Origin: Candidatus Hydrogenedentota bacterium
GTDB taxonomy: Bacteria > Hydrogenedentota > Hydrogenedentia > Hydrogenedentales > SLHB01
Direction of reading: 5' to 3'
Assembly (NCBI GenBank): GCA_003557825.1
Contig: PWNM01000369.1
Span: 1 to 7,780 of the forward strand
DNA: 7,780 nt
The translations under genes and the position numbers were made by a program. Below, piece by piece: positions 1 to 7,417 of this stretch. Each line of letters begins with the position of its first letter. The first letter of the stretch is position 1. The notes under the pieces were generated by a model that searched no databases, had not been told where the DNA came from, and was given only the letters and a program-made list of their open reading frames with translations.

Positions 1-76
1 AATGACACACAAAATATCCCCCAAATCACATAATCGTCAATAAAGACAGGGGTGTTGGAAGGTTAACCGAGGGTAA

Positions 77-229
77 ACCCTCTGGAACTTCGGCCTAATA
101 AACGCCTGGAATGCGGCATCTGACACCGATTTCCCACCCTATGCCTCGGTGACGAAACCATGGGGCGACATAGATCAGATCCCCATTCAGGGAACCGAAC
201 ATGAACTACTCGAGAAGGGTGGGCTGTAG
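77..229 (+). pseudogene. Probable 3' remnant of a disrupted protein-coding gene, function unknown
   Basis: After an in-frame stop at 74-76 this frame stays open for 50 codons and ends with TAG at 227-229. The other two forward frames have stops in the same stretch. The translation looks like real protein, with segments such as LWNFGLINAWNAASDTDF and TKPWGDIDQIPIQG, and many codons end in C or G. There is no ATG and no ribosome binding site, so it cannot be a complete gene. A second forward frame is open from 6 to the stop at 93-95 and also reads plausibly (NHIIVNKDRGVGRLTEGKP). This suggests that one gene was broken by a frameshift near 77-92, with a further stop at 3-5 at the window edge. 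The stop codon lies 9 nt before a strong hairpin, as expected for a gene end. I do not recognise the family. A chance open frame or a sequencing error in an intact gene are the alternatives. Confidence 0.35.
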
Positions 230-238
230 CTTTTTAAA

Positions 239-270
239 TCGAGCGCGGCATACCTAGATGCCGCGCTCGA
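239..270. terminator. Hairpin between convergent gene ends, probable terminator of gnd
   Basis: The arms TCGAGCGCGGCAT (239-251) and ATGCCGCGCTCGA (258-270) are perfect inverted repeats of 13 bp around a 6-nt loop. On the minus strand the hairpin lies 17 nt past the gnd stop and is followed by TTTAAAAAG, which is only a short T-run. On the plus strand it lies 9 nt past the stop of the gene remnant and is followed by AATGAC, without a T-run. It is most likely the gnd terminator and may block transcription both ways. The weak T-tracts leave its efficiency uncertain. Confidence 0.7.
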
Positions 271-287
271 AATGACAGGACTATGGA

Positions 288-1739
288 TCAGGCGTTATAG
301 GTTGAGGCGGAGGTATCGCCGCCGCGACCGGTCCAATTCGTGTGGAAAAACTCGCCGCGAGGTTTGTCTACGCGCTCATATGTATGAGCGCCGAAATAGT
401 CCCGTTGCGCTTGAAGCAGGTTGGCCGGCAATCGTTCACTGCGGTACCCATCGAAATAGGCCAACGCGGAGCTCATGGCGGGTACCGGGATGCCCATCTG
501 TACGGCCGTAGTCACCACGCGTCGCCACGATGCCTGTGCTTCCTGGACGGCGTCGGAGAAGAATGGATCGAGCAACAGGTTAACAAGATCCGGATTGCGA
601 TCGAAGGCCTCCTTGATTTTGCCCAAGAAAACCGACCTTATTATGCAACCTCCGCGCCACATCAACGCGATGCCGCCATAATTAAGATTCCAGCCGTATT
701 CCGCCGCTGCTGCGCGCATCAACTGATAGCCCTGTGCGTAACTGACGATCTTCGATGCATATAGGGCTTTTCGCAGATCGTCGATGAAGGCGGCTTGATC
801 TCCCGAGAAGGGCGATGTGTCCCCCTTCATTAGCTTGGCCGCCTCAACACGTTCCTCTTTGAGCGCGGAGAGGCATCGGGCGAACACCGCCTCGCCAATA
901 AGAGTTAACGGTTGACCGGTATCGAGCGCAGCGATAACCGTCCATTTGCCCGTGCCCTTTTGCCCGGCCGTGTCGAGGATCTGGTCGATGACATAGTTGC
1001 CTTCCTCGTCCTTGTAGCCAAGGATATCCCGCGTTATCTCGATGAGATACGAGTCCAACTCACCCTCATTCCATTCTGCGAAGACCCTATGCATGGCCTC
1101 GTTGTCCATGCCCAAGCCTTGACTCATCAAGTGGTAGGTTTCGCATATCATCTGCATGTCGCCGTATTCGATTCCGTTATGCACCATTTTGACGAAATGG
1201 CCGGCGCCGCCTTCGCCGACCCAATCACAGCATGGTTCACCGGCATCGGTCTTGGCGCAGATGCTCTGGAAAATATCCTTCACATGCGGCCAGGCATCGG
1301 GCGAACCGCCTGGCATCATGGAGGGCCCTTTCAAGGCGCCTTCTTCGCCGCCCGACACGCCCGTGCCGATATAGAGCAACCCCTTGCTCTCGACATATTC
1401 CGTCCGGCGAATCGTGTCGGGGAAATGTGAGTTACCGCCATCGATAATGATGTCGCCAGGTTCGAGATGGGGGAGAAGCATCTCGATAAAATCATCGACT
1501 GGTTGCCCTGCTTTGACCAGAAGCATGACTTTTCGCGGCCGTTCGAGGTTGTCGCATAGCTCCTCGATGCTGCGGCACCCTGTGATGTTTTTCCCTTTGG
1601 CGCGGCCATTGATAAAATTGTCGACCTTCGATACCGTGCGGTTGAACACGGCCACCGAGAACCCCTTGCTCTCCATATTGAGCACCAGGTTTTCCCCCAT
1701 AACGGCTAAGCCGATCAATCCCATGTTCATCTTTGCCAT
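288..1739 (-). CDS. gnd: 6-phosphogluconate dehydrogenase, decarboxylating (NADP-type, long form)
   Basis: This cytoplasmic enzyme oxidatively decarboxylates 6-phosphogluconate to ribulose 5-phosphate with production of NADPH, the third step of the oxidative pentose phosphate pathway. The 483-residue length fits the long homodimeric family. The N-terminal Rossmann fold has GLIGLAVMGENL (8-19) and NRT (33-35), the usual 2'-phosphate-binding turn of NADP-specific forms. The substrate site has SGGEEGALKGPS (129-140) and KMVHNGIEY (184-192), containing the expected catalytic Lys184 and Glu191 plus His187 and Asn188. The family signature DTAGQKGTGKW is at 256-266, and the C-terminal Arg446 and His452, which reach the partner's active site, are present. 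The start is supported by AAGGAGGT at 1747-1754, 7 nt upstream. The gene appears monocistronic: it ends at a hairpin and starts divergently from the glycosidase-like gene. No zwf or pgl is visible here. There are no odd truncations or missing residues. Confidence 0.97.
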   Translation of the reverse strand: MAKMNMGLIGLAVMGENLVLNMESKGFSVAVFNRTVSKVDNFINGRAKGKNITGCRSIEELCDNLERPRKVMLLVKAGQPVDDFIEMLLPHLEPGDIIIDGGNSHFPDTIRRTEYVESKGLLYIGTGVSGGEEGALKGPSMMPGGSPDAWPHVKDIFQSICAKTDAGEPCCDWVGEGGAGHFVKMVHNGIEYGDMQMICETYHLMSQGLGMDNEAMHRVFAEWNEGELDSYLIEITRDILGYKDEEGNYVIDQILDTAGQKGTGKWTVIAALDTGQPLTLIGEAVFARCLSALKEERVEAAKLMKGDTSPFSGDQAAFIDDLRKALYASKIVSYAQGYQLMRAAAAEYGWNLNYGGIALMWRGGCIIRSVFLGKIKEAFDRNPDLVNLLLDPFFSDAVQEAQASWRRVVTTAVQMGIPVPAMSSALAYFDGYRSERLPANLLQAQRDYFGAHTYERVDKPRGEFFHTNWTGRGGDTSASTYNA

Positions 1740-1907
1740 TGATTGGACCTCCTTCCGTAAGCGTACTTGAATGGTGTTGCATTGGATAGGATTACAGTAT
1801 GCCCGTCATAGCCAGTTGATGTCCACTTACGCTGGAACGGGGGCTCGTGCATCCGTGCCTACCATCTTGGTACTATGTCGCACGAAGTAACGATGTAACG
1901 CAACTCT
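1740..1907. promoter_or_regulatory. Divergent intergenic region between gnd and the GH99-like gene
   Basis: About 170 nt separate the two divergent start regions, so both promoters should lie here. Apart from the gnd ribosome binding site (1747-1754), I could not identify a convincing -35/-10 pair in either direction, and I saw no operator-like palindrome longer than about 5 bp. It has no credible small gene. Confidence 0.4.
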
Positions 1908-1912
1908 GGAGG
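1908..1912 (+). promoter_or_regulatory. Ribosome binding site that decides the start of the GH99-like gene
   Basis: GGAGG lies only 2 nt before the ATG at 1915 but 8 nt before the in-frame ATG at 1921. The latter is the normal spacing, so translation most likely starts at 1921, giving a protein two residues shorter than the longest open frame. Confidence 0.75.
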
Positions 1913-1920
1913 AAATGATC

Positions 1921-3708
1921 ATGAATGCTCGGATTGTATGCGCCATTGCCCTTATTGGTCTAGTGACTGGACTTAGTACATCCGCCTACGGGACAGGCCG
2001 GGATGTTCTCAGCGACACTTGGGTCGCCACCGATGCGTTGGGACGCGAAGTTCCTACCTATGAGGAAGTCGGTCCGCCTCGGGAGGACAAAGTGATTGCC
2101 TTATTTTATTTCACCTGGCTCGGCCAGCACAGCATGACTGGTCCGTTCAACATTCCCGAGATCCTGGCGGCTGATCCGGATGATCCACCTTGGGGACCCG
2201 AGCAGCACTTCCACCACTGGGGCGAGCCCGAGCATGGGTATTATCTTTCGGATGATGAGTATGTCATCCGGCATCATGCAAAGACGTTGACCGACGCCGG
2301 CGTGGATGTCCTGTTTATGGACGTAACAAACGCATTTACCTATCGAAACGTCTATATGAAGATCTGCGAAGTGTTCCAGGATATCCGTGATAACGGCGGC
2401 CGCACTCCACAGATAGGCTTTCTGGCCCATGCGTTCTCGGATCGTGTCGTTCGTGAGCTCTATGACGATTTTTACTCTCAGGGCCTCTATCCCGAGCTGT
2501 GGTTCATGTGGGAGGGCAAACCTCTGATTCTTGCCATGCCTGAGGAGGAGGATCCCGAGATCGAAGACTTCTTCACCATCCGCCGGTCGTGGGCATGGAG
2601 CGCCGCCCCATGGTTTGGCGATGGCTATAATGCCTGGCCTTGGCTGGATCATACGCCCCAACAGTATGGCTGGGTGGAAGAAGGCGTGCCCGAGCAACTC
2701 CCCGTAGCGGTAGCCCAGCATGCTACCACCAACATCGGGCGGAGTCACCATGATGGGCAGCAGCCTCCCCCGGAAGAGCAACGCCCAGAATTGGGCTTGT
2801 ACTTTCAGGAGCAATGGGAACGGGCCCTCGAAGTAGACCCCCAAGTGGTTTTCATTACCGGATGGAATGAATGGGTGGCACAGCGGTTCATCTCAGATGG
2901 TACGGCAACCCTTGCCGGGGAGACCGTACCGCCCGGTGGAAGCTATTTTGTGGACGCCTATACGCAGGAGTATAACCGCGACATCGAACCCATGAAGGGC
3001 GGCCACACCGATAGCACGTACTATCAGATGGTATCCAATATCCGTCGCTTCCGTGGAGCCCGACCGCAAGAGCCCATTACTCGCTATCACACCATCGAAA
3101 TTGACGGTGATTTTGCAGATTGGGATGCCGTTGCGCCCACCTATTTTGACACCGAGGGCGACACGTTCCATCGTGACCATCCCGGGTGGGGCGAGGTTGG
3201 TCCATATATCAACACGACCGGGCGTAACGACTTTTCCGAGCTCAAAGTAGCGTTGGACGAGGAGTTTGTTTATTTCATGGCTCAGTGTGTCGAGCCGATT
3301 ACGCCGCATACCGATCCGAACTGGATGCTGTTATTCATCAATGCCGATCGTGATGCCTCAACCGGATGGGAAGGCTATAACTATGTGGTGAACCGGCAAG
3401 TTTTGGATGAGCGGAATACCGTCCTGCGACGAAGTCTCGGGGGTTGGGATTGGGAAGATGTGGGTGAAATTGCCTACCATGTCAACGAGCATCGGCTTGA
3501 ACTGGCGATTCCGCGTTCCATGTTGCCCGATCTTGGCGAAGAGTTTGAATTCAAATGGGCCGACAACATCCAAGCAGACGATGATATCACGCAGTTCAAT
3601 GTGAGCGGAGACGCGGCGCCTAATGGTCGGTTTAACTACCTTATCCGGCTCAAAATCGAAGATGAACCCGACGATATAGCCCAAGCACCCTTTTCCTGCA
3701 TTCGGTAG
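1921..3708 (+). CDS. Secreted GH99/GH71-like TIM-barrel protein with C-terminal CBM9-like domain
   Basis: This is a predicted exported glycan-active protein of 595 residues. Residues 1 to about 24 form a signal peptide (short basic start, hydrophobic ALIGLVTGLS, then a TSAYG cleavage region). Residues 55 to about 380 look like the barrel of the GH99/GH71-like group: strand segments VIALFYFTWLG (58-68) and DVLFMDVTNA (129-138), and the late-strand motif VVFITGWNEW (309-318). In GH99 enzymes the matching motif is NEWHEG, whose two glutamates are catalytic. Here Glu317 is kept but the position three residues on is Ala320, so either the chemistry differs or activity is lost. Residues 385-578 match a CBM9-like/DOMON sandwich: IDGDFADW (395-402), FINADRDASTGWEGYNY (472-488) and the end motif KWADN...GDAAPNGRFNY. 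Its convergent neighbour is another large secreted protein, suggesting a shared extracellular polysaccharide role. The substrate cannot be told; alpha-mannan or alpha-glucan would only be guesses by family analogy. Confidence 0.8.
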   Translation: MNARIVCAIALIGLVTGLSTSAYGTGRDVLSDTWVATDALGREVPTYEEVGPPREDKVIALFYFTWLGQHSMTGPFNIPEILAADPDDPPWGPEQHFHHWGEPEHGYYLSDDEYVIRHHAKTLTDAGVDVLFMDVTNAFTYRNVYMKICEVFQDIRDNGGRTPQIGFLAHAFSDRVVRELYDDFYSQGLYPELWFMWEGKPLILAMPEEEDPEIEDFFTIRRSWAWSAAPWFGDGYNAWPWLDHTPQQYGWVEEGVPEQLPVAVAQHATTNIGRSHHDGQQPPPEEQRPELGLYFQEQWERALEVDPQVVFITGWNEWVAQRFISDGTATLAGETVPPGGSYFVDAYTQEYNRDIEPMKGGHTDSTYYQMVSNIRRFRGARPQEPITRYHTIEIDGDFADWDAVAPTYFDTEGDTFHRDHPGWGEVGPYINTTGRNDFSELKVALDEEFVYFMAQCVEPITPHTDPNWMLLFINADRDASTGWEGYNYVVNRQVLDERNTVLRRSLGGWDWEDVGEIAYHVNEHRLELAIPRSMLPDLGEEFEFKWADNIQADDDITQFNVSGDAAPNGRFNYLIRLKIEDEPDDIAQAPFSCIR

Positions 3709-3727
3709 AATTCGAGCGATAAACAAT

Positions 3728-3767
3728 AGCGCCCCCTGCGGATCGTTCAAGATTCGCAGGGGGCGCT
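3728..3767. terminator. Bidirectional terminator between convergent secreted-protein genes
   Basis: The arms AGCGCCCCCTGCGGATC (3728-3744) and GATTCGCAGGGGGCGCT (3751-3767) pair over 17 positions with a single non-Watson-Crick pair (G-U in the plus transcript, C-A mismatch in the minus transcript) and a 6-nt loop. The plus-strand tail is TTGCTTTC and the minus-strand tail is ATTGTTTATC, both moderately T-rich. The hairpin starts 19 nt after one stop codon and lies 12 nt from the other, so it can serve both genes. Confidence 0.85.
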
Positions 3768-3779
3768 TTGCTTTCGGGT

Positions 3780-6470
3780 CTATTCGATACCTGCTACATT
3801 CAGCGTGCCGGAACCGGAGACCAACACGGTTAGGGTTCCCCGAGCGGCGTTGTAGACGATATCAAGGGGCTCGTCATCGTTCCAACTAACCGCATCCGGT
3901 TCAGCAGAAACTCGAGCCATATGGATATGGTATGGTTCGTCGAACCAACCATCTACGGACACGGTAATTTCGCCTGCGGCGTGGCTGATCGATTCAATGC
4001 CACCAGGTACATGAACCAGTACGCCCGACTCACCGGCGCGACGCATTTGGTAGAACGGCGTCTCGTCGTAGACCTCTGCAAGATTGGCCTGGACCGTACC
4101 TGGGATGATGGCCGGACCGTCGCTAACTTGTTCTTTGAGGTGAAAAAAGTCGGGCAATGTGCCCTGTCGGCTCTCATCATCCAACGGGAAGGTCTGCTGA
4201 AGGCCGCTAAGCGTTATACCCTTGGCTAGCTTTGCCCAAAACGGGCCATCATCGGGGTCCACATCGGCCAGATCGTGTAGAGCAGACCGATAGACAAGCC
4301 CGCACCATTGTACGGGGAGACCGATCCAGTTGGGCGCCACCCAGTTCGTTGCGCCCAGGACAGCGATGGTGGCATACAGGCCAATGGGACCGGGCGTCGG
4401 TGGGTCCAGATACACGAAGGGAACGCCTGTCCAGGCCCAATAGCGGGCCTCCTCAAGGTACTTCGGATCCTCTGTGAGCCGATAGGCCAGGACATAGCAC
4501 CGAACCAACCGCCCCGATGCAAGGATGTCCGGCGTATGAAGGGGCATTTCCCATGTCTGCGCCCCTCGGGGAACCGTGTTGGCATATAGTTCGGTTTGAC
4601 GGTCGAGCAAGGCCAATCCCTCACGGATCAGCTCCTCGTCGCCGGTGAACACGGCCGCCTCAAGGACATTTTCAAGACTGACCGCGCTGAGCCCGTTGGC
4701 ATGATCTGCGAAGTGCGTTTCACTGTAATCGGGCCCTTCCTCCGGCGGAACATATCGGCGGATGCCATCCTCGTCGAAATCGGCGAGTCCATTTCGACCT
4801 CTTGCCAGTTGGCCTTCCATGTGTTCTTCGATTCGTCCAAAAAGCAACGGCATGACCGGACGCGCCACATGTGAGATGCGGCTTATGTATGGGTCATCCG
4901 GATTCAGACGTTCAAGACCTCGGGCTGCGCCCTGCTTGAGGCGCTCGGCCAATTCAGCATCGTCGGTTTTTGCTGCGAGCCAGCGCATATAGGCGGGGGC
5001 ATCGGATGCCGGTTGAGGACCAAATCCCGGCCAAATGGCATGGCGCCAATAGCCGTCTTCATGGGCCTCGGAATCAAGCCAACCTGCGGCCAGCAGTTCC
5101 ACTGCCGCATCAAAGCCACCCTCGAACTCAGGTAGTTCCGGAAGGCCGTCCATGAGGAACAGTTGATGCTGCACCGCGGGGACTACGCTCTCTCCGGAGC
5201 CCCCGAGAATCGTATAGGTGAGGCTCAAGGGTTCATCCGCGGCTAAGGAAAAGGTATCGTAGACCTGCAGTTCGTTTTCCAGCCGCTTCTCCCCAACACC
5301 CGGATGCCAAAGACCCATGAGATGAGCGTCTGAATCAAAAATGCGGTCCGGTGAATCAAAGACCGGGGCTGGATGGTCCGTGCGTGTCCAGTTAATTCCT
5401 ACGTAGCGATTATGATGATTCAACACCATCATCGGTATGCAGAGCTTGAAATCATCGACGATCCGTCGAATGGCCTGTTCTCCGCGTAGGTCGGCTTCGC
5501 TGCTGCTCGGTTCATCGGCCAGATACTCGACGCCGGGCAGTATAGCCTGGGTCTTTCGTTCCCCATATGTATTGAGACCGGGAAAGAGCGTGACCCACGG
5601 GATGTGATACAGTTCCCGGTCCTGATCCACGGTAATGTTCGTGGTTATCTCAACATTGTCCAGGACGGGATCGGCAACCAACCGTCGATGAAAGGTCCAT
5701 GTGGCCCCGGCGGAATCTTGAACCGAAAGCTCTGCCCGAATCTCATGCTCGTCTTGTTGGATTGTGCAAGGTTCATCGCCAAGCTCGATGCGGCGGGAAT
5801 CGCCATCTACAAAATAACCAATCCAACTCTCCGGAACGCTTATTGCCATCTCTTCACCTTGAACATCCACGGCAAAGGCATCCCAATAGGGTCCGTGTCG
5901 CAGAACCAAGGAACCGGCCTGAATCTGTGGCGCATCTCCCGGAATATCGGGCTTGCTCGGAGAGGTCATCTCAACATCGATTAACGGGATCAAAGGTCTC
6001 ATCTTCACCCAAGCAATGGTGAAAGTTCCTTCATTGGCAGCGGGGTCGATGCGCAGTCGGCTTCCTTCAGGCATGGGTGTCAGCATTACCGTATATTCAT
6101 GCCATTCCCCATCGGGTTGGACCATGAATTGAGCATGGTTCTCCGGAGTAAAAGTTGGTCCGTAGAACACCTCTCCCGAAGAGTCACCGTCCGATCGCAT
6201 TCGGATGATCAGCTGCACTCTCGTGTCAACGGGTAGGGCATCGACCACCTCGCTTTCAATCCATGGATCGTGCCCCACTGACTCGAAGCTGAGCCCTTCG
6301 GCCGTGCCCTCGAGGTTCGTAATTCGTGGGTTACCAGTCCAGCCATGGGTCTGGCCGTCCCGGAAGTCAAAAAGCATGATCGTATCGTCGTCATTTGCTG
6401 CCGCGGAGATCACTCCGCTTGCGACGATTACGACGCCCAAAAGCCAGATAATCCTCGTCCAGCATTTCAT
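3780..6470 (-). CDS. Large secreted multidomain protein of unknown family, probable carbohydrate-active enzyme
   Basis: The 896-residue product begins MKCWTRIIWLLGVVIVASG and has a signal peptide to about residue 25 (SAAA then ND), so it is exported. Residues 30-160 look like a beta jelly-roll of carbohydrate-binding type (LFDFRDGQTHGWTG, later WHEYTVMLTPMPEGSRLRID). Residues 180-440 look like a large beta-sandwich. Residues 450-810 are helical and contain repeats typical of an (alpha/alpha)6 toroid, for example LVRCYVLAYRLTEDPKYLEE (655-674), as in many polysaccharide lyases and glycoside hydrolases. A short beta-rich tail follows. Notable polar clusters are ETHFADHANG (584-593) and WEMPLHTPD (640-648); whether they are catalytic is unknown. 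I do not recognise a named family. It lies 57 nt downstream of the M50B-like protease gene on the same strand, with no convincing terminator between, and faces the GH99-like gene. The domain limits are by eye and the function is inference. The start is set by the ribosome binding site at 6479-6484. Confidence 0.8.
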   Translation of the reverse strand: MKCWTRIIWLLGVVIVASGVISAAANDDDTIMLFDFRDGQTHGWTGNPRITNLEGTAEGLSFESVGHDPWIESEVVDALPVDTRVQLIIRMRSDGDSSGEVFYGPTFTPENHAQFMVQPDGEWHEYTVMLTPMPEGSRLRIDPAANEGTFTIAWVKMRPLIPLIDVEMTSPSKPDIPGDAPQIQAGSLVLRHGPYWDAFAVDVQGEEMAISVPESWIGYFVDGDSRRIELGDEPCTIQQDEHEIRAELSVQDSAGATWTFHRRLVADPVLDNVEITTNITVDQDRELYHIPWVTLFPGLNTYGERKTQAILPGVEYLADEPSSSEADLRGEQAIRRIVDDFKLCIPMMVLNHHNRYVGINWTRTDHPAPVFDSPDRIFDSDAHLMGLWHPGVGEKRLENELQVYDTFSLAADEPLSLTYTILGGSGESVVPAVQHQLFLMDGLPELPEFEGGFDAAVELLAAGWLDSEAHEDGYWRHAIWPGFGPQPASDAPAYMRWLAAKTDDAELAERLKQGAARGLERLNPDDPYISRISHVARPVMPLLFGRIEEHMEGQLARGRNGLADFDEDGIRRYVPPEEGPDYSETHFADHANGLSAVSLENVLEAAVFTGDEELIREGLALLDRQTELYANTVPRGAQTWEMPLHTPDILASGRLVRCYVLAYRLTEDPKYLEEARYWAWTGVPFVYLDPPTPGPIGLYATIAVLGATNWVAPNWIGLPVQWCGLVYRSALHDLADVDPDDGPFWAKLAKGITLSGLQQTFPLDDESRQGTLPDFFHLKEQVSDGPAIIPGTVQANLAEVYDETPFYQMRRAGESGVLVHVPGGIESISHAAGEITVSVDGWFDEPYHIHMARVSAEPDAVSWNDDEPLDIVYNAARGTLTVLVSGSGTLNVAGIE

Positions 6471-6478
6471 GATTTGTT

Positions 6479-6484
6479 CTCCTT
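6479..6484 (-). promoter_or_regulatory. Ribosome binding site that decides the start of the 896-residue protein
   Basis: On the minus strand AAGGAG lies 8 nt before the ATG at 6470. An earlier in-frame ATG at 6509 would add 13 polar residues in front of the signal peptide and lacks a good site, so 6470 is preferred. Confidence 0.8.
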
Positions 6485-6527
6485 TGGTTTGGTGTTCCAA
6501 GACCATCATCCTTAGATGGTGCTCATT

Positions 6528-7214
6528 TCAAACCGGTCGCCGGCAGGTCATGATCAATGTCCACACCGCCGCCGGTACAGCAATAGCGCTCCAGAGTATC
6601 CCCCAAAATATTGGAGATATACCCGTTAATGCGCCCAGTGCCGTCGCATCCGATGGCAAGCCCTGATTGTCCAGTATATCGGCGCGAATATCAAGAAGGG
6701 CGTACAAACAACTTATCATCCCAATGAGCCGCAATGCCAATCCATTGATGCGTGCCGACAACTGCGTGCTGCAAGCAAGTAGCCCGAGCCCACTGAGGAG
6801 GCCAGATACCATTCCGAAGCCGAATATTGGCCGGATAAAGGCCACGGTGATCGACGGAAGCAGAATCCCAGTTGAACCCAGGAATAGTCGGGCATAGCGA
6901 GGACGTCTAGCCGCATGTAGAAACAAAATACCCCAAGCCAGGCTACCCAAATAGCCCGCGTTCAAAATGGTAAATAAATGGCCTCCAGAAGTTACACATG
7001 CGCCCGAACCATTTGGGTGGATTTCAATTCGAACAATGCGGCCGCCCGTAAAAAGGGCCGCAAGCCCATGGCTGAGTTCGTGAAACAGGGTGACGAGCAG
7101 ACGAATGGGATAAAGCCAAATGGTGTTCCAAAACAACACAAAAAAAATTGATGCGACTAGAATCCCCAGTATAGCGCCCCAATCCGGGGATTTCTTTGTA
7201 GATGCTACGGGCAT
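6528..7214 (-). CDS. M50B-like integral-membrane zinc metalloprotease
   Basis: The 228-residue protein is very hydrophobic, with about six or seven membrane segments (near 13-32, 36-56, 80-100, 106-128, 130-148, 157-176 and 201-223). The second carries the zinc-protease motif HELSH (45-49: two His ligands and the catalytic Glu46), followed by GLAALFTGGRIVRIEIHPNGSG, typical of the M50B-like family. NAGYLGS (85-91) and LLDIRADI (173-180) also match it; Asp175 is the likely third zinc ligand. The C-terminal SDATALGALTGISPIFWGILW is a further family-type stretch. M50 proteases cut within or near membranes, but the substrate of this branch is generally unknown. No PDZ or CBS domain is present. 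The ribosome binding site is weak (GAAAGA-like). It is divergent from a zinc/manganese transporter gene across a Fur-type palindrome that lies 35-48 nt upstream of its start. It may share a transcript with the 896-residue gene downstream. Confidence 0.88.
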   Translation of the reverse strand: MPVASTKKSPDWGAILGILVASIFFVLFWNTIWLYPIRLLVTLFHELSHGLAALFTGGRIVRIEIHPNGSGACVTSGGHLFTILNAGYLGSLAWGILFLHAARRPRYARLFLGSTGILLPSITVAFIRPIFGFGMVSGLLSGLGLLACSTQLSARINGLALRLIGMISCLYALLDIRADILDNQGLPSDATALGALTGISPIFWGILWSAIAVPAAVWTLIMTCRRPV

Positions 7215-7248
7215 GGTCTTTCTGTTTCTTTCGGGTGTCCTTAATGAG

Positions 7249-7262
7249 AATGATATATCATT
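7249..7262. promoter_or_regulatory. Perfect palindrome resembling a Fur-superfamily (Zur/Fur) operator
   Basis: AATGATATATCATT reads the same on both strands over 14 nt. The wider context, GAGAATGATATATCATTTGC, differs from the classical Fur box mainly by one extra central base and a few outer mismatches, and TG/CA pairs also match at 7245-7246 and 7265-7266. It lies between a znuA-like gene and an M50B-like metalloprotease gene, so control by a zinc- or iron-sensing repressor is likely. Which metal is involved cannot be read from the site. The regulator is not in the window. Confidence 0.6.
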
Positions 7263-7291
7263 TGCAATTAGGAGGGTATGTCTGATATTCT
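7262..7291 (+). promoter_or_regulatory. Possible promoter for the transporter gene
   Basis: A TTGCAA box (7262-7267) and a TATTCT box (7286-7291) are separated by 18 nt. Each matches the sigma-70 consensus at only four of six positions. The -35 box touches the palindrome, which would suit repression. This is weak evidence by itself. If it is correct, transcription would start near 7298, inside the 41-codon open frame described at 7278, and would argue against that frame. Confidence 0.25.
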
Positions 7292-7403
7292 GATCATGAC
7301 AAGCCGTTCAAATGCTTGCTATGGTAACGAGTCAGTCGATGCAATGCATCTTTTCCAGAAGAAAAACCAGGCGTACCCTATTGTAGAATGGTTTCGCCGC
7401 TAG
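7278..7403 (+). CDS. Possible 41-residue leader peptide or chance open frame
   Basis: An ATG at 7278 opens 41 codons (starting MSDILIMTSRSNACYG, ending IVEWFRR) and stops with TAG at 7401-7403, 14 nt before the transporter start and just before its ribosome binding site. AGGAGGG lies at 7270-7276, but it almost touches the ATG, where 5-9 nt would be normal. The next in-frame ATG (7296) is about 20 nt away, which is too far. The peptide has no membrane segment, no run of metal-binding residues and no family I recognise. Its position between a regulator-like site and a metal transporter would suit a leader peptide, but the poor spacing makes it more likely to be fortuitous. Confidence 0.18.
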   Translation: MSDILIMTSRSNACYGNESVDAMHLFQKKNQAYPIVEWFRR

Positions 7404-7417
7404 AAGGGAGGATACAG

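Noticed and set aside
912..1430. 172-codon plus-strand open frame opposite gnd
   Set aside because: It is entirely antisense to a highly conserved enzyme gene and has no recognisable protein features.
1755..1835. CGTAA/TTACG inverted repeat in the gnd divergent region as an operator
   Set aside because: Only 5 bp match, and the halves are over 60 nt apart, which is expected by chance.
2101..2844. 247-codon open frame on the minus strand inside the GH99-like gene
   Set aside because: It lies opposite a gene with a signal peptide, recognisable domains and a good ribosome binding site. Its own translation shows no family pattern, so it is a shadow of codon use on the other strand.
6471..6509. 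Earlier in-frame ATG at 6509 as the start of the 896-residue protein
   Set aside because: It would put 13 polar residues in front of the signal peptide, while the ATG at 6470 has AAGGAG at 8 nt.
6502..6520. Stem ACCATC/GATGGT between the protease gene and the 896-residue gene, considered as a terminator
   Set aside because: The stem is only 6 bp with a 7-nt loop and has no T-run on the minus strand, so it is unlikely to terminate.
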